Source: SHVZ01 sp041906305 (GTDB taxonomy: Bacteria; Pseudomonadota; Alphaproteobacteria; SHVZ01). Taken from it: 64,000 bases of DNA. The position numbers and the translations under genes were made by a program. The notes beneath the pieces were generated by a model. The model ran no database searches. It saw only the letters and a program-made list of their open reading frames with translations, and was not told the DNA's origin. The stretch covers positions 216,041 to 280,040 of the forward strand of contig JAYRJL010000007.1 in assembly GCA_041906305.1 (NCBI GenBank), in the 5' to 3' direction. Below, in pieces: positions 7,177-16,472 of the stretch. Position 1 is the stretch's first letter. The number at the start of each line of letters is the position of its first letter.

Positions 7177-9218
7177 GTCAGCTCTTTCTCTTGAACGCGG
7201 GCGAGATCGTTCATCGGGATGTGGCAGGCCATGCGGTGGCCGGCCGGCGTCACCTGCTCGGGTGGACGCGTGGTCTCGCAGATCGATCCCTCCTTCCGCG
7301 GGCAGCGGGTGTGGAAGGGGCAACCCTTCGGCGGATCGAGCGGGCTCGGCGTCTCGCCCTCGACCGGCGCGTCGAGTCCCTGGTCGTTGTCGAGCTTCGG
7401 CTGCGCCTTCAGCAGCAGCTCGGTGTAGGGATGGTGCGGGGCCGAGAACACCTGGTTCGTGGTGCCCGCTTCCATCACCTGGCCGAGATACATGACGACG
7501 ACGGTGTCGGCGACGTAGCGCACCAGCGCCAGGTCGTGGCTGATCAGGATCAGCGTCGTCCCGTGCGCGCGCTGGATCTCCATCAGCAGCTGCGTGACCG
7601 CGGCGCGGACCGAGACGTCGAGCGCCGAGACCGGCTCGTCGGCAACGACGATGTCGGGCCGTCCGACGAAGGCGCGGGCGATGGCGATCCGCTGCTTCTG
7701 GCCGCCCGAAAGGTGGCGCGGCTTGCGCTCGGCGATGCCCGGCGGCAGGCGGATCTCGGCGAATAGGTCGCGCACGCGGTCCGCGCGTTCCTTGCGGCCA
7801 AGATTGAGAAGGCGCTTGGCGACACGCGCGATCTGGCGGCCGACCTTGTAGCTGGGATTCAGCGTCTCGTCCGGGTTCTGGAACACCATCTGCAGCGCGC
7901 GCAGCTGATCGCGCGAGCGGTCGATGACGGAGATCCGTCCGAGATCGGACCCTGCGACCTCGACCTTGCCGCCCGTCGAGCGTTCGAGCCCCGTCAGGAT
8001 GCGGGCGAAGGTCGACTTGCCGCAGCCGGACTCGCCGACGATGGCCAGCGTGCGGCCGGACTCGGCATCGAAGGTCAGGTGATCGTTGGCGCGCACCTTC
8101 AGCGGCTCGGCGAAGGGCAGGAGCCCGCGCAGGCCCGGCGGCGTCAGGTTGTAGTCCTTGCTGAGATTGTCGACCGCGACCGAGATGCCTTCTGCGAAAG
8201 CGGCGGGTTCTCCTGCGACGCCGGCGATCAATCCAGGCTCGATCTCGTCGGCTCGGACGCAGCGGACCAGGGAGTCCTTGCCGTCGTCGATCAGTTGCGG
8301 ATGCGCGATATCGCAGCGTCCCGGCACGGCATAGACGCAGCGCGGCATGAAGAAGCAGCCGGCCGGACGCTCCCATGGCGCCGGGATCTGGCCGGGGATC
8401 GGCGCCAGCGGCCGGGCGATCTTGTCGGCGCCGGACTCCGGCAGGCAAGCGATCAGGCCGCGCGTATAGGGATGGATGGGATCGGTGAGGATGCGGCGGG
8501 TCGGGCCTTCCTCGACGATCTCGCCGGCATACATGACGGCGATCCGCTCGCAGACGCGCGAGATCAGCGCCAAGTTGTGCGAGATGTAGAGCAGCGAGGT
8601 GCCGAAGCGCCGGCTGATCTCGGCGATCAGCTTGACCACGCTCGCCTCGACGGTGACGTCGAGGCCGGTCGTCGGCTCGTCGAGCAGGAGCAGGGCCGGG
8701 TTGGCGAGCAGCGCCATCGCGATCACGACGCGCTGCTGCTGGCCGCCGGAGATTTCGTGAGGGAAGGCGCGGAACACGCGGTCGGGATCGGGGATGCGGA
8801 CCTCGGCCAGCATCGTCTTGGCGCGGCGCTCGGCCTCGGGTCCGACCACGTCCTCGTGGAAGCGCAGCACCTCGGTCAGCTGCGCGCCGATGGTAAGGCA
8901 CGGATTGAGCGCCGACATCGCCTCCTGGAACACCATGGCGATGCGCTTGCCACGGACGTGGCGCAGCTCGGCCGGCGACATCGTTGCCATGTCCCGGCCC
9001 TCGAACAGCATGCGGCCGCCGACGATCTGTCCACGGCCGGCGAGCCAGCGCATGACGCCGAAGGCGATCGTCGACTTGCCGCAGCCGGACTCGCCGACGA
9101 GGCCCAGGCTCTCTCCCGGATTCAGCCTGAGCGACACGTCGACCACCGCCGGCACCGCGCCGCGCCGCGTGCGGTAGGAGATCGAGAGCTTGTCGAGCTC
9201 GAGGAGGGGCGCGGTCAT
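7173..9218 (-). CDS. Dipeptide/oligopeptide ABC importer, fused double ATPase (DppD-DppF type)
   Basis: A 681-residue fusion of two ABC ATPases. The first domain has Walker A GESGCGKST at residues 42-50, signature ISGGQQQR near 155, and LLLLDEPTTGLD. The second has a second GESGCGKST near 394, signature LSGGQKQR near 500 and VVADEPVSALDVS. Each is followed by an oligopeptide-type C-terminal extension with a Cys cluster (CFFMPRCVYAVPGRC and CPFHTRCPRKEGSIC), as in oligo_HPY domains that hold an Fe-S or metal site. It powers the permeases encoded just upstream in the operon (9220-11012). The gene ends in an ATGA overlap with hydrolase B. Confidence 0.95.
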   Translation of the reverse strand: MTAPLLELDKLSISYRTRRGAVPAVVDVSLRLNPGESLGLVGESGCGKSTIAFGVMRWLAGRGQIVGGRMLFEGRDMATMSPAELRHVRGKRIAMVFQEAMSALNPCLTIGAQLTEVLRFHEDVVGPEAERRAKTMLAEVRIPDPDRVFRAFPHEISGGQQQRVVIAMALLANPALLLLDEPTTGLDVTVEASVVKLIAEISRRFGTSLLYISHNLALISRVCERIAVMYAGEIVEEGPTRRILTDPIHPYTRGLIACLPESGADKIARPLAPIPGQIPAPWERPAGCFFMPRCVYAVPGRCDIAHPQLIDDGKDSLVRCVRADEIEPGLIAGVAGEPAAFAEGISVAVDNLSKDYNLTPPGLRGLLPFAEPLKVRANDHLTFDAESGRTLAIVGESGCGKSTFARILTGLERSTGGKVEVAGSDLGRISVIDRSRDQLRALQMVFQNPDETLNPSYKVGRQIARVAKRLLNLGRKERADRVRDLFAEIRLPPGIAERKPRHLSGGQKQRIAIARAFVGRPDIVVADEPVSALDVSVRAAVTQLLMEIQRAHGTTLILISHDLALVRYVADTVVVMYLGQVMEAGTTNQVFSAPHHPYTELLLKAQPKLDNDQGLDAPVEGETPSPLDPPKGCPFHTRCPRKEGSICETTRPPEQVTPAGHRMACHIPMNDLARVQEKELT

Positions 9219-9219
9219 G

Positions 9220-10080
9220 TCAGTCGGCCAGCGACAGCTCGCGGAGGCCGTCGGCGATCAGGTTGAACGCCAGCACCAGCGAGGAGACCGCGAGGCACGG
9301 GAACACCGCCATGTGCGGAAACACCAGCGCGAAGTGGCGGGACTCGTTGATCATGCTGCCCCAGTCGGGCGTCGGCGGGGGGATGCCGAGGCCGAGGAAG
9401 CCCAGCGTGCCGATCGTGATCGTGACGTAGCCGAGGCGCAGGCAGGCATCGACGATCAGCGGCCCGCGCGCGTTCGGCAGGATCTCGACGAACAGGATGT
9501 AGAAGGTGGACTCGCCGCGCATCTGCGCCGCCGAGACGTAGGCGCGGCTGCGGAGGTCGAGCACGACGCCGCGCACCAGCCGCATGATCCCGGGGCTGCT
9601 CGCCAGCGTGACCGCGATCAGGATGTTGATCCCGGACGCGCCGAATTTCTGGATGATCACGATGTAGACGACGATGACGGGGAAGGCCAGGACCAGGTCG
9701 GCGAAGCGCGACAGGAGCTCATCGACCCAGCCGCCCTTGTAGCCCGCGATCAGGCCGAGGGTTACGCCGACCGAGTAGGCGCAGAGCGTCGCCAGCGGTG
9801 CGTAGGTCAGGACCGTGCGGCCGCCATATATCAGGCGCGAAAGCACGTCGCGCCCGAGATGATCGGCGCCGAACAGCATCAGGCGGCCGTCGGGCGCGCG
9901 GTCTCCCGGCAGCGCCATCGGCACCAGGTTCTGGTTCGGACCGAAGGGCGCGATCAGCGGCGCGAGGATCGCGACCAGGATCCAGAAGAAGAGGATCGAT
10001 AGGCCGGCTATGAGGATCGGGCTCTCGCGCAGGAGCGAGAGCGGCGTCACGCTCTTCTGGGTCGCGGTCGCGTCGGTCAT
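9220..10080 (-). CDS. Peptide ABC importer permease (DppC/OppC type)
   Basis: A 286-residue inner-membrane permease. An N-terminal membrane helix (ILIAGLSILFFWILVAILAP) is followed by the OppC-type entry segment GADHLGRDVLSRLIYGGR and a BPD_transp_1 domain whose EAA loop is seen at MRGESTFYILFVEILPNA. The C-terminal half has GTLGFLGLGIPPPTPDWGSMI, a hallmark of DppC/OppC proteins. Its ATG overlaps the stop of the partner permease by four bases (ATGA), and it ends just before the double ATPase. It forms the translocation pore with the product of 10077-11012. Confidence 0.94.
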   Translation of the reverse strand: MTDATATQKSVTPLSLLRESPILIAGLSILFFWILVAILAPLIAPFGPNQNLVPMALPGDRAPDGRLMLFGADHLGRDVLSRLIYGGRTVLTYAPLATLCAYSVGVTLGLIAGYKGGWVDELLSRFADLVLAFPVIVVYIVIIQKFGASGINILIAVTLASSPGIMRLVRGVVLDLRSRAYVSAAQMRGESTFYILFVEILPNARGPLIVDACLRLGYVTITIGTLGFLGLGIPPPTPDWGSMINESRHFALVFPHMAVFPCLAVSSLVLAFNLIADGLRELSLAD

Positions 10081-11012
10081 CGCGCCACCCGGATGCGCGG
10101 GTTGAGGAGGCCATAGCCGATGTCGGCGAGCGTCTGGGTTCCGACCGCGATCAGCACCGAGATCGCGGTGCAGGCCTGCAGCAGGAACAGGTCGTGCGCC
10201 AGCGAGGCTTCGAGGATCAGCGAGCCGAATCCCTTGTAGGCGAAGAAGAACTCGACGACCACGACGCCGCCGATCAGCCAGTTGATCTGCAGCATGATCA
10301 CGGTGAAGGGTGGGATCAGCGCGTTGCGGAGCGCGTGGCGGAGGATGATCCACCAGTCGGGCAGACCCTTCAGCGTCGCGGTGCGGATATAGGCGGTCTG
10401 CATCACGTCGGCCATCGAGGCCCGGGTGATGCGCGTGAGGTAGCCGAAGTCGTAGAGCAGCAGCACCGCGACCGGCATCACCAGCTCCTTCCAGCGGAAG
10501 CCGTCGATCATGCTGCTGGTGCCGGGCAGGAGCCCGAGGGTGAACACGAAGATCGCCGCCAGCAGCACGGCGCTGGCGAAGGGCGGGATCGAGGTGGTGA
10601 GGATCGAGGCGAAGGAGATGGCGCGGTCGATCGGCGAACCCTCCTTCATGCCCGCGATCACGCCGAGTCCGAGCGAGAGCGGGATCAGGATCGCGAAGAA
10701 GCAGGCGGCGAGGATCCCGGATGCCGCGAGCCGGGGCCCGAGCACGGTCGAGACCGGCGCGTTGTAGAGGCGCGAGTTGCCGAATTCGCCGGTGATGCAC
10801 CGCCGCGCCCAATCGAGGAAGCGGACATGCATCGGCTCGAGATAGCCGTTGGCCAGGAGCCAGAGATCGCGCTGCTCGCGGGTGGAGTATTGGCCGAGCG
10901 CGTCGGCGGCGACCGTCTCCGGCGAGATCTCGAAGATCAGGAAAAGCACGATCGAGACCAGCGCGATCGAGACTGCCGAATTGAAAAGGCGTTGGACGAT
11001 CAACCGCGCCAT
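10077..11012 (-). CDS. Peptide ABC importer permease (DppB/OppB type)
   Basis: A 311-residue inner-membrane permease and the first gene of the minus-strand importer-hydrolase operon. The N-terminus (MARLIVQRLFNSAVSIALVS) begins the first transmembrane helix, typical of DppB/OppB, followed by a periplasmic loop with FLDWARRCITGEFGNS. The BPD_transp_1 domain carries the EAA-like loop (TRASMADVMQTAYIRTATLKG). It pairs with the DppC-type protein by a 4-base gene overlap. Together with the divergent binding protein gene at 11321 it makes a complete importer. Confidence 0.94.
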   Translation of the reverse strand: MARLIVQRLFNSAVSIALVSIVLFLIFEISPETVAADALGQYSTREQRDLWLLANGYLEPMHVRFLDWARRCITGEFGNSRLYNAPVSTVLGPRLAASGILAACFFAILIPLSLGLGVIAGMKEGSPIDRAISFASILTTSIPPFASAVLLAAIFVFTLGLLPGTSSMIDGFRWKELVMPVAVLLLYDFGYLTRITRASMADVMQTAYIRTATLKGLPDWWIILRHALRNALIPPFTVIMLQINWLIGGVVVVEFFFAYKGFGSLILEASLAHDLFLLQACTAISVLIAVGTQTLADIGYGLLNPRIRVAR

Positions 11013-11320
11013 CGACTGCGTCGCGCCCCCTGAAGCATCGCGATCGGAAAAGCCGGCGCGATGTTACCTAAGGAGGATGCCTCGAGGCAGCCAAATGCGA
11101 CGAGCCGAGGTCGAAATCCACCTCATGATGCAATGCTTCCTCGAACGCACCGTGCGTGTTTCGTCAGGCGGGAACACGTTCGAGCGTGTGTCGCTTCCGG
11201 GATACGAACAGTCGCCTTTGGTCGACTTGCCGACCGGGCGCAAGGTGACGCTTTCGGATCAGAAAGGAGGGCGGCCGGAAGTCGGCCGCTCCCGGCTTCT
11301 GCGCCTTGGGGAGGTGCTGC
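11013..11320. promoter_or_regulatory. Divergent intergenic region between importer operon and binding-protein gene
   Basis: This 308-base gap separates oppositely transcribed operons, so it should hold both promoters. Visible elements are an inverted repeat ACACG/CGTGT around 11174-11190 and a strong hairpin GCGGCCG-GAAGT-CGGCCGC at 11271-11289, just upstream of the binding-protein ribosome site. No clear -35/-10 pair and no convincing gene are seen. Short open frames here have no ribosome site or family likeness. Confidence 0.45.
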
Positions 11321-13006
11321 ATGTCCCGTGACGATCGCGAACATTCCTACGTTCCGAAGCTGAAGACGCTGTTTGCCGACGGCAAGTGCGACCGGCGCGA
11401 GTTCCTGCGCACCGCGACGCTGCTGGGTGTCAGCGCCTCGGCCGCCTATGCCTTCGCCGGCAAGATCGACAAGGGCGCCGTCGTGCCCGAGGCGCTGGCG
11501 CAAGGGGCGCCGCGCAAGGGCGGCTCGCTGCGTCTTTGCGCGCGGGTCCGCGAGATCCAGCATCTGCACCGGACCGGCAACGTGCCGGCGAGCAACCTCG
11601 CCCGCCAGGTGGTCGAGTACCTCGCCAACACCGGGCCGGACAACATCACCCGCCCGATGCTGCTGGAGAGCTGGCAGCCGAGCGAAGACCTCAAGACCTG
11701 GACGCTCAAGATCCGCAAGGACGTGAAGTGGCGGAAAGGCGGCACGCTCAATGCCGACCAGGTGATCTGGAACATCAAGAGCGTGCTCGATCCCAAGACC
11801 GGCTCATCGGTCCTGGGGCTGATGAAGGCCTATATGACGGTCGATGAGCCGACCGGCGAGATGGACGCCAACGGCAAGCCGAAGACGACGACCAGGCTGT
11901 GGGACTCGAAGGCGATCGAGAAGGTCGACGACCTGACCGTCCGCCTCAACCTGCGCATGCCGCAGCTGGCGGTGCCGGAGCACTTCTTCCACTACCCGTT
12001 CTTCATCGCCCACCCGGACGAGGACGGGAAGTTCGGCGTCGGCATGAACGGCACCGGGCCGTTCGAGCTGGCCGAATACGACATCACCAAGCGCGCCGTG
12101 CTGAAGGCGCGGAGCGACTACTGGGGCAAGGGGCCGTATCTGAACGAGGTGATCTTCGTCGATCTCGGCGACGATCCGTCGGCCGAGGTCGCGGCGATGG
12201 CCTCCAAGCAGGTGCACTCGATCGTCGCCACCGGCCCGGCGCAGCTGCCGATCCTGAAGCGGCTGCCGGATCTCGACTTCTATTCGGTCGGCACCGGCGC
12301 CACCGTTCATGCGCGTGCGTATCCGGTGAAGCCGTTCGACGACAAGCGCGTGATGCAGGCGCTTCGCTACGCGACCGACAACGACAAGGTGGCGGAGGTC
12401 ACCTTCGGCGAGATCGGCTCGCGCGCCGAGCACCACCACGTGGCTCCGGTGCATCCGGAATACGCGCCGCTGCCGCCGTTCAAGAAGGACGTCGCCAAGG
12501 CGAAGAAGCTGCTCGCCGACGCAGGCTATCCGAACGGTCTGGAGATCCCGATCCCGCTCACCGTGTCCAACAACTGGACCAAGGACGTGGCGACGGTGAT
12601 GATCCAGCAGTGGGAGGAGATCGGGGTCAAGACCAAGCTCGAGGTCCTGCCCTCGCCGGAGTGGAACAAGGTCTGGAATACCGCGCCCTTCGCGTGCGGC
12701 GACTGGTCCCACCGCCCGCTCGGTGTCATGTGCCTGGCGCTCGCCTATCGAACCGGCGTTCCCTGGAACGAGTCGGGCTTCTCGAATGCCGAGTTCGACA
12801 AGATCCTCGACCTCGCCGAGGCGACCGCCGACGTCGAGAAGCGCCGCGAGCATGTGAAGAAGCTGGAAGAAATCCTCCAGAACGACGGTCCGCTGGTGCA
12901 GCCGCTGTTCCGCAAGGTCTTCACCTACTGCGACAAGAAGATGAAGGGCTTCAGGATGCACCCGACCCAGTACATCGAGTGCAACGAGATCTGGCTCGAC
13001 GCCTAG
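11321..13006 (+). CDS. Peptide ABC importer substrate-binding protein, Tat-exported
   Basis: A 561-residue solute-binding protein of the SBP_bac_5 (DppA/OppA) family. ATG 11321 is chosen because GGGGAGGT at 11308-11315 sits at proper distance; a TTG at 11306 lies inside that site. The N-terminus holds a twin-arginine signal (CDRREFLRTATLLGVSASAA at about residues 24-43), so it is exported folded through Tat. The mature part begins near AQGAPRKGGSLRL. Family features include MLLESWQPSEDLKTWTLKIR with a following WRKGGTLNADQVIWNIKSVL. It delivers substrate to the permeases encoded divergently at 9220-11012. Confidence 0.93.
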   Translation: MSRDDREHSYVPKLKTLFADGKCDRREFLRTATLLGVSASAAYAFAGKIDKGAVVPEALAQGAPRKGGSLRLCARVREIQHLHRTGNVPASNLARQVVEYLANTGPDNITRPMLLESWQPSEDLKTWTLKIRKDVKWRKGGTLNADQVIWNIKSVLDPKTGSSVLGLMKAYMTVDEPTGEMDANGKPKTTTRLWDSKAIEKVDDLTVRLNLRMPQLAVPEHFFHYPFFIAHPDEDGKFGVGMNGTGPFELAEYDITKRAVLKARSDYWGKGPYLNEVIFVDLGDDPSAEVAAMASKQVHSIVATGPAQLPILKRLPDLDFYSVGTGATVHARAYPVKPFDDKRVMQALRYATDNDKVAEVTFGEIGSRAEHHHVAPVHPEYAPLPPFKKDVAKAKKLLADAGYPNGLEIPIPLTVSNNWTKDVATVMIQQWEEIGVKTKLEVLPSPEWNKVWNTAPFACGDWSHRPLGVMCLALAYRTGVPWNESGFSNAEFDKILDLAEATADVEKRREHVKKLEEILQNDGPLVQPLFRKVFTYCDKKMKGFRMHPTQYIECNEIWLDA

Positions 13007-13137
13007 GCGCTCAGTCGTGGTCGACGCGGCGTGGAGGTCCCGGATCTCCGCGCCGTTCCTTTTCCGACATAGAAGTCGGTTTTCAAACTCTTCGCCGCGT
13101 GCTCTCCTGTGTCGCATTCTGGCGGCTGGGAGGGGTC

Positions 13138-14118
13138 TTGAGCGCGGGCCGAAGCGAAGCCGACGTCTACACGGTCGGTTTCTTCCTCATCCCCGACTTC
13201 TCGATGATGGCTTTCGCCGCGGCGCTCGAGCCACTGCGATCGGCAAATCGGGTCAAGCAATCCACGCTTTACAGCTGGAAGCTGTTCTCGCGCGACGGCG
13301 AACGGGTGACGGCCAGCAACGGCATCGGCTTCGACGTGCAGGGCGGCCTCGACGAGCAGCCCGGCGTCGACATCATGCTGGTCTGCGCCGGCTACAGTCC
13401 TGAAGGCTACGACGACAAGAAGGTGTTCGCGTGGCTCCGCCGGATCTCGCGGTCGGGGGCCAAGATCGGCGCGCTCTCGACCGGCGCCTATATCCTCGGC
13501 AAGGCGGGCCTCCTCGACGGCAAGCACTGCACCGTCCACTGGGAGCACGTGGCGTCGCTGTCGGAGAAGTTTCCGGAGGCGATCACCACCTCCGGCATCT
13601 ATGTGATCGACGGCAATGTGCTGACCTGCTCGGGCGGCATCGCGGCACTCGACATGATGCTGAGCGTGATCGCGAGCCAGCACGGCCGTGCCGTCGCCAA
13701 CGCGGTCGCCGAGAACTTCATCCACCCGCGCATCCGCGAGCATGACGACCGCCAGCGGATGGAACTGCAGACGCGCCTCGGCATCTCGCATCCGAGGCTT
13801 CTTACCACGATCATCCGGATGGAGAACGCGATCGAGGAGCCGCTCGACATGAACGAGCTGGCGGAGTCGGTCGATCTCAGCCCACGCCAGCTGGAACGCC
13901 TGTTCAGGCGATACCTCAAGACCACACCGCACGGCTACTACGTGAAGCTCAGGCTCGAGCGGGGCAGGCGGTTGCTCACCCAGACCAGCGCTTCCATCCT
14001 CGATGTGGCGATGTCCTGCGGCTTCGTCTCGGCCTCGCATTTCACCAAGTGCTACCGTCGCATCTTCGGTCGCACCCCGACGGACGAGAGACGCTCGGTG
14101 CTGGCAGGCGCCGCCTAG
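13138..14118 (+). CDS. GlxA-type transcriptional regulator (DJ-1/PfpI-like domain plus AraC helix-turn-helix)
   Basis: A protein of about 326 residues. I place the start at TTG 13138 because GGGAGGGG lies directly upstream at about 13127-13134; a GTG at 13099 is the alternative. Residues 10-190 form a DJ-1/PfpI-like fold (VYTVGFFLIPDFSMMAFAAA, VDIMLVCAGYSPEG, IGALSTGAYILGKAGLLDG), with Thr rather than Cys at the elbow, so it is a sensor and not a protease. The C-terminal 100 residues are an AraC domain (MNELAESVDLSPRQLERLFR and VAMSCGFVSASHFTKCYRR). Such regulators often control amine, carnitine or amino-acid catabolism; the adjacent importer/hydrolase genes are the likely targets. Its stop shares CTAG with the convergent acyl-CoA dehydrogenase. 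Confidence 0.88.
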   Translation: MSAGRSEADVYTVGFFLIPDFSMMAFAAALEPLRSANRVKQSTLYSWKLFSRDGERVTASNGIGFDVQGGLDEQPGVDIMLVCAGYSPEGYDDKKVFAWLRRISRSGAKIGALSTGAYILGKAGLLDGKHCTVHWEHVASLSEKFPEAITTSGIYVIDGNVLTCSGGIAALDMMLSVIASQHGRAVANAVAENFIHPRIREHDDRQRMELQTRLGISHPRLLTTIIRMENAIEEPLDMNELAESVDLSPRQLERLFRRYLKTTPHGYYVKLRLERGRRLLTQTSASILDVAMSCGFVSASHFTKCYRRIFGRTPTDERRSVLAGAA

Positions 14119-15263
14119 GCCTCGATCAGACCGTCGGTCGCGGCCAGCGCCTTCAGGTGGTGGTCGGCAGGGCCGAACAGGGTGTCGATCATCGTCATGC
14201 GCTTGAAGTAATGACCGACCTTGTACTCGTCGGTCATGCCGATGCCGCCGTGGAGCTGGATCGCCTGCTGGCCGACGAACTTGCCGGAGCGGCCGATCTG
14301 CACCTTGGTCGCGGCCATCGCCTTCCGGCGCTCCGCGGCGTCGGGCTCGGCCGCCATCATCGTCGCGTAATAGGCCATGCTCCGCGCCTGCTCGAGCGCG
14401 ATCAGCATGTCGACCGAGCGATGCTGGAGTACCTGGAAGGCGCCGATGGTGATGCCGAACTGCTTTCGGGTCTTGAGATACTCGACCGTCGCCTCGTGCA
14501 TCACCGACATGACGCCGATGGACTCGGCGGCGAGTGCCGCGATCGCTTCGTCGACCACCCGCTCGATCGCGGCGTAGGCCTTGCCGGGTGTGCCTAGCAC
14601 GGCATCGGCATCGACGCGAACGCCGGTGAAGGCGATCTCGGCGGCGCGCAGCCCATCGACCGTCGGATAGCCGCGCCGCACGACGCCCGAGGCGTTCGCG
14701 TCGACCAGGAGCAGGACGATCCCGTCGCGGTCGCGGCGCTGGCCCGAGATGCGCGCGCTGACGATCAGCTTGTCGGCGGAGTCGCCATGCAGGACGACGC
14801 CTTTCTCGCCGTCCAGCGCCCAACCGTCGCCGGTCTTCTTCGCCGTCGTCGCCACGTCGGCAAGCTCGTAGCGCGCCTGGCGTTCGCCATGGGCGAAGGC
14901 GAAGGTGAGGCTGCCGTCGGCGATCCTCGGCACGAGATCGGACTTCTGCGCGTCGCTGCCGGCATGGCGGATGAGGCCGCCGGCGAGCACGACGGTCGCG
15001 AGATAGGGCTCCAGCGCCAGCGCGCGGCCGAGCGCCTCCATGACCACCATGGTCTCGACCGGCCCGGCGCCGAGGCCGCCATGCCTCTCGTCGAAGGAAA
15101 GGCCGAGGATTCCGAGCTCGGCATACTTGCCCCAGAGCGCGCGGCTCCAGCCGTCGGCCTCCTTGCGGTTGGCCTTTCGCTGCTCGAACGAGGAATGGTC
15201 GGCGAGCAGTCGCTCGACGCTGTCCTTGAGGAGCTGCTGCTCCTCCGAAAGATCGAAGTCCAC
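14115..15263 (-). CDS. pimD: Acyl-CoA dehydrogenase, small subunit (PimD-like)
   Basis: A 382-residue acyl-CoA dehydrogenase. It starts MDFDLSEEQQLLKDSVERLL and has the family's C-terminal helix bundle with RKQFGITIGAFQVLQHRSVD and QLHGGIGMTDEYKVGHYFKR. The position after MTDE and the overall divergence fit the small subunit of pimeloyl-CoA dehydrogenase of Rhodopseudomonas palustris. It lies 6 bases downstream of a PimC-like gene and closes a four-gene minus-strand operon. The predicted reaction is alpha,beta-desaturation of a dicarboxylyl- or related acyl-CoA with FAD. Chain-length preference is inferred only from operon order. Its stop overlaps the stop of the convergent regulator. Confidence 0.85.
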   Translation of the reverse strand: MDFDLSEEQQLLKDSVERLLADHSSFEQRKANRKEADGWSRALWGKYAELGILGLSFDERHGGLGAGPVETMVVMEALGRALALEPYLATVVLAGGLIRHAGSDAQKSDLVPRIADGSLTFAFAHGERQARYELADVATTAKKTGDGWALDGEKGVVLHGDSADKLIVSARISGQRRDRDGIVLLLVDANASGVVRRGYPTVDGLRAAEIAFTGVRVDADAVLGTPGKAYAAIERVVDEAIAALAAESIGVMSVMHEATVEYLKTRKQFGITIGAFQVLQHRSVDMLIALEQARSMAYYATMMAAEPDAAERRKAMAATKVQIGRSGKFVGQQAIQLHGGIGMTDEYKVGHYFKRMTMIDTLFGPADHHLKALAATDGLIEA

Positions 15264-15269
15264 GTTACC

Positions 15270-16469
15270 TCAAAGTCCCAGGATGGCCTTGGCGATGATG
15301 TTCTTCTGGATCTCGTTGGAGCCGCCGTAGATCGAGATCTTGCGCCAGTTGAAGTAGGCCGGCGCCACGGTCTCGGCCCAGTCTGGCCCGACCGGCGGCT
15401 CGTTCGAGCCTTCGTCCAGATCGTCGGGGGCGGGCATCGCGTAGGGGCCCACCAGCTCCATCGCGAGCTCGGTCACCGCCTGCTGAAGCTCCGAGCCCTT
15501 GATCTTGAGGATCGAGGAGGCGGGATCGGGCTTCTTGTCCTTGCGGTTCTTCTCGGCCGCGACGACGCGGAGCTGCGTCATCTCCAGCGCCTTGAGCTCG
15601 ATCTCGACCGCCGCGAGGCGCTCGCGGAAGCCCTGGTCCTCGATCATCGGCCGGTCGCCGTCGCGTTCGCCGCGGGCGAGGCGCTTCAGCCGACGGATGC
15701 GCTCCTTGGTGACGCCGACGCGGGCGATGCCGACGCGCTCGTTGCCGAGCAGGAACTTGGCGTAGTCCCAGCCCTTGTTCTCCTGGCCCACCAGGTTCTC
15801 GACCGGCACGCGGACTTCGTCGAAGAAGACCTCGTTGACCTCGTGGCCGCCGTCGATGGTGATGATCGGCCGTACGGTGACGCCTTTCGACTTCATGTCG
15901 ATCAGCAGGAAGGAGATGCCTTCCTGCTTCTTCGCCGCCGGGTCGGTGCGGACCAGGCAGAAGATCCAGTCGGCGTGCTGGGCGAGCGTGGTCCAGGTCT
16001 TCTGGCCGTTGACGACGTAGTGGTCGCCGTCGCGCTTGGCGGAGGTGCGGAGCGAGGCCAGGTCCGAGCCGGCGCCGGGCTCGGAGAAGCCCTGGCACCA
16101 CCAGTCGTCGAGGTTGGCGATGCGCGGCAGGAAGTGCTTCTTCTGCTTCTCGTTGCCGAAGGCGATCAGCACCGGGCCGAGCATGCTGACGCCGAACTGC
16201 AGCGGGGGCGGGGCTGCCGCCTGCTGCAGCTCGTCCAAGAAGAAGTACTGCTGGACCGGCGACCAGCCGGTGCCGCCCCATTCGACCGGCCAGTGCGGCG
16301 TCGCCCAGCCGCGCTTGTTGAGGATGCGCTGCCACGCGACGAACTCTTCCTTCGTCAGGTGATGGCCTTCCGCGGTCTTGCGGCGAACGGCCTCCGGAAC
16401 CGATGCTTTGAAGAAGGCGCGGACCTCGTCGCGGAACGCGATTTCGTCGGGGGTGAAGCGCAGATCCAT
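15270..16469 (-). CDS. pimC: Acyl-CoA dehydrogenase, large subunit (PimC-like)
   Basis: A 399-residue acyl-CoA dehydrogenase with the typical three-domain layout. The N-terminal helices carry FTPDEIAFRDEVRAFFK, the substrate pocket region has WPVEWGGTGWSP, and the flavin-binding middle domain has CQGFSEPGAGSDLASLRT and GQKTWTTLAQHADWIFCLVR. The C-terminal domain ends with YGGSNEIQKNIIAKAILGL, where the normal family has a catalytic Glu-Arg-like environment. The pattern and pairing with a shorter dehydrogenase match pimeloyl-CoA dehydrogenase large subunits. It starts 4 bases after the CoA-ligase stop and is presumably cotranscribed. Confidence 0.87.
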   Translation of the reverse strand: MDLRFTPDEIAFRDEVRAFFKASVPEAVRRKTAEGHHLTKEEFVAWQRILNKRGWATPHWPVEWGGTGWSPVQQYFFLDELQQAAAPPPLQFGVSMLGPVLIAFGNEKQKKHFLPRIANLDDWWCQGFSEPGAGSDLASLRTSAKRDGDHYVVNGQKTWTTLAQHADWIFCLVRTDPAAKKQEGISFLLIDMKSKGVTVRPIITIDGGHEVNEVFFDEVRVPVENLVGQENKGWDYAKFLLGNERVGIARVGVTKERIRRLKRLARGERDGDRPMIEDQGFRERLAAVEIELKALEMTQLRVVAAEKNRKDKKPDPASSILKIKGSELQQAVTELAMELVGPYAMPAPDDLDEGSNEPPVGPDWAETVAPAYFNWRKISIYGGSNEIQKNIIAKAILGL

Positions 16470-16472
16470 GGA

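Noticed and set aside
11061..11363. Small plus-strand frames in the divergent region before the binding-protein gene
   Set aside because: They have no homology or consistent coding pattern and overlap the real gene's start in another frame.
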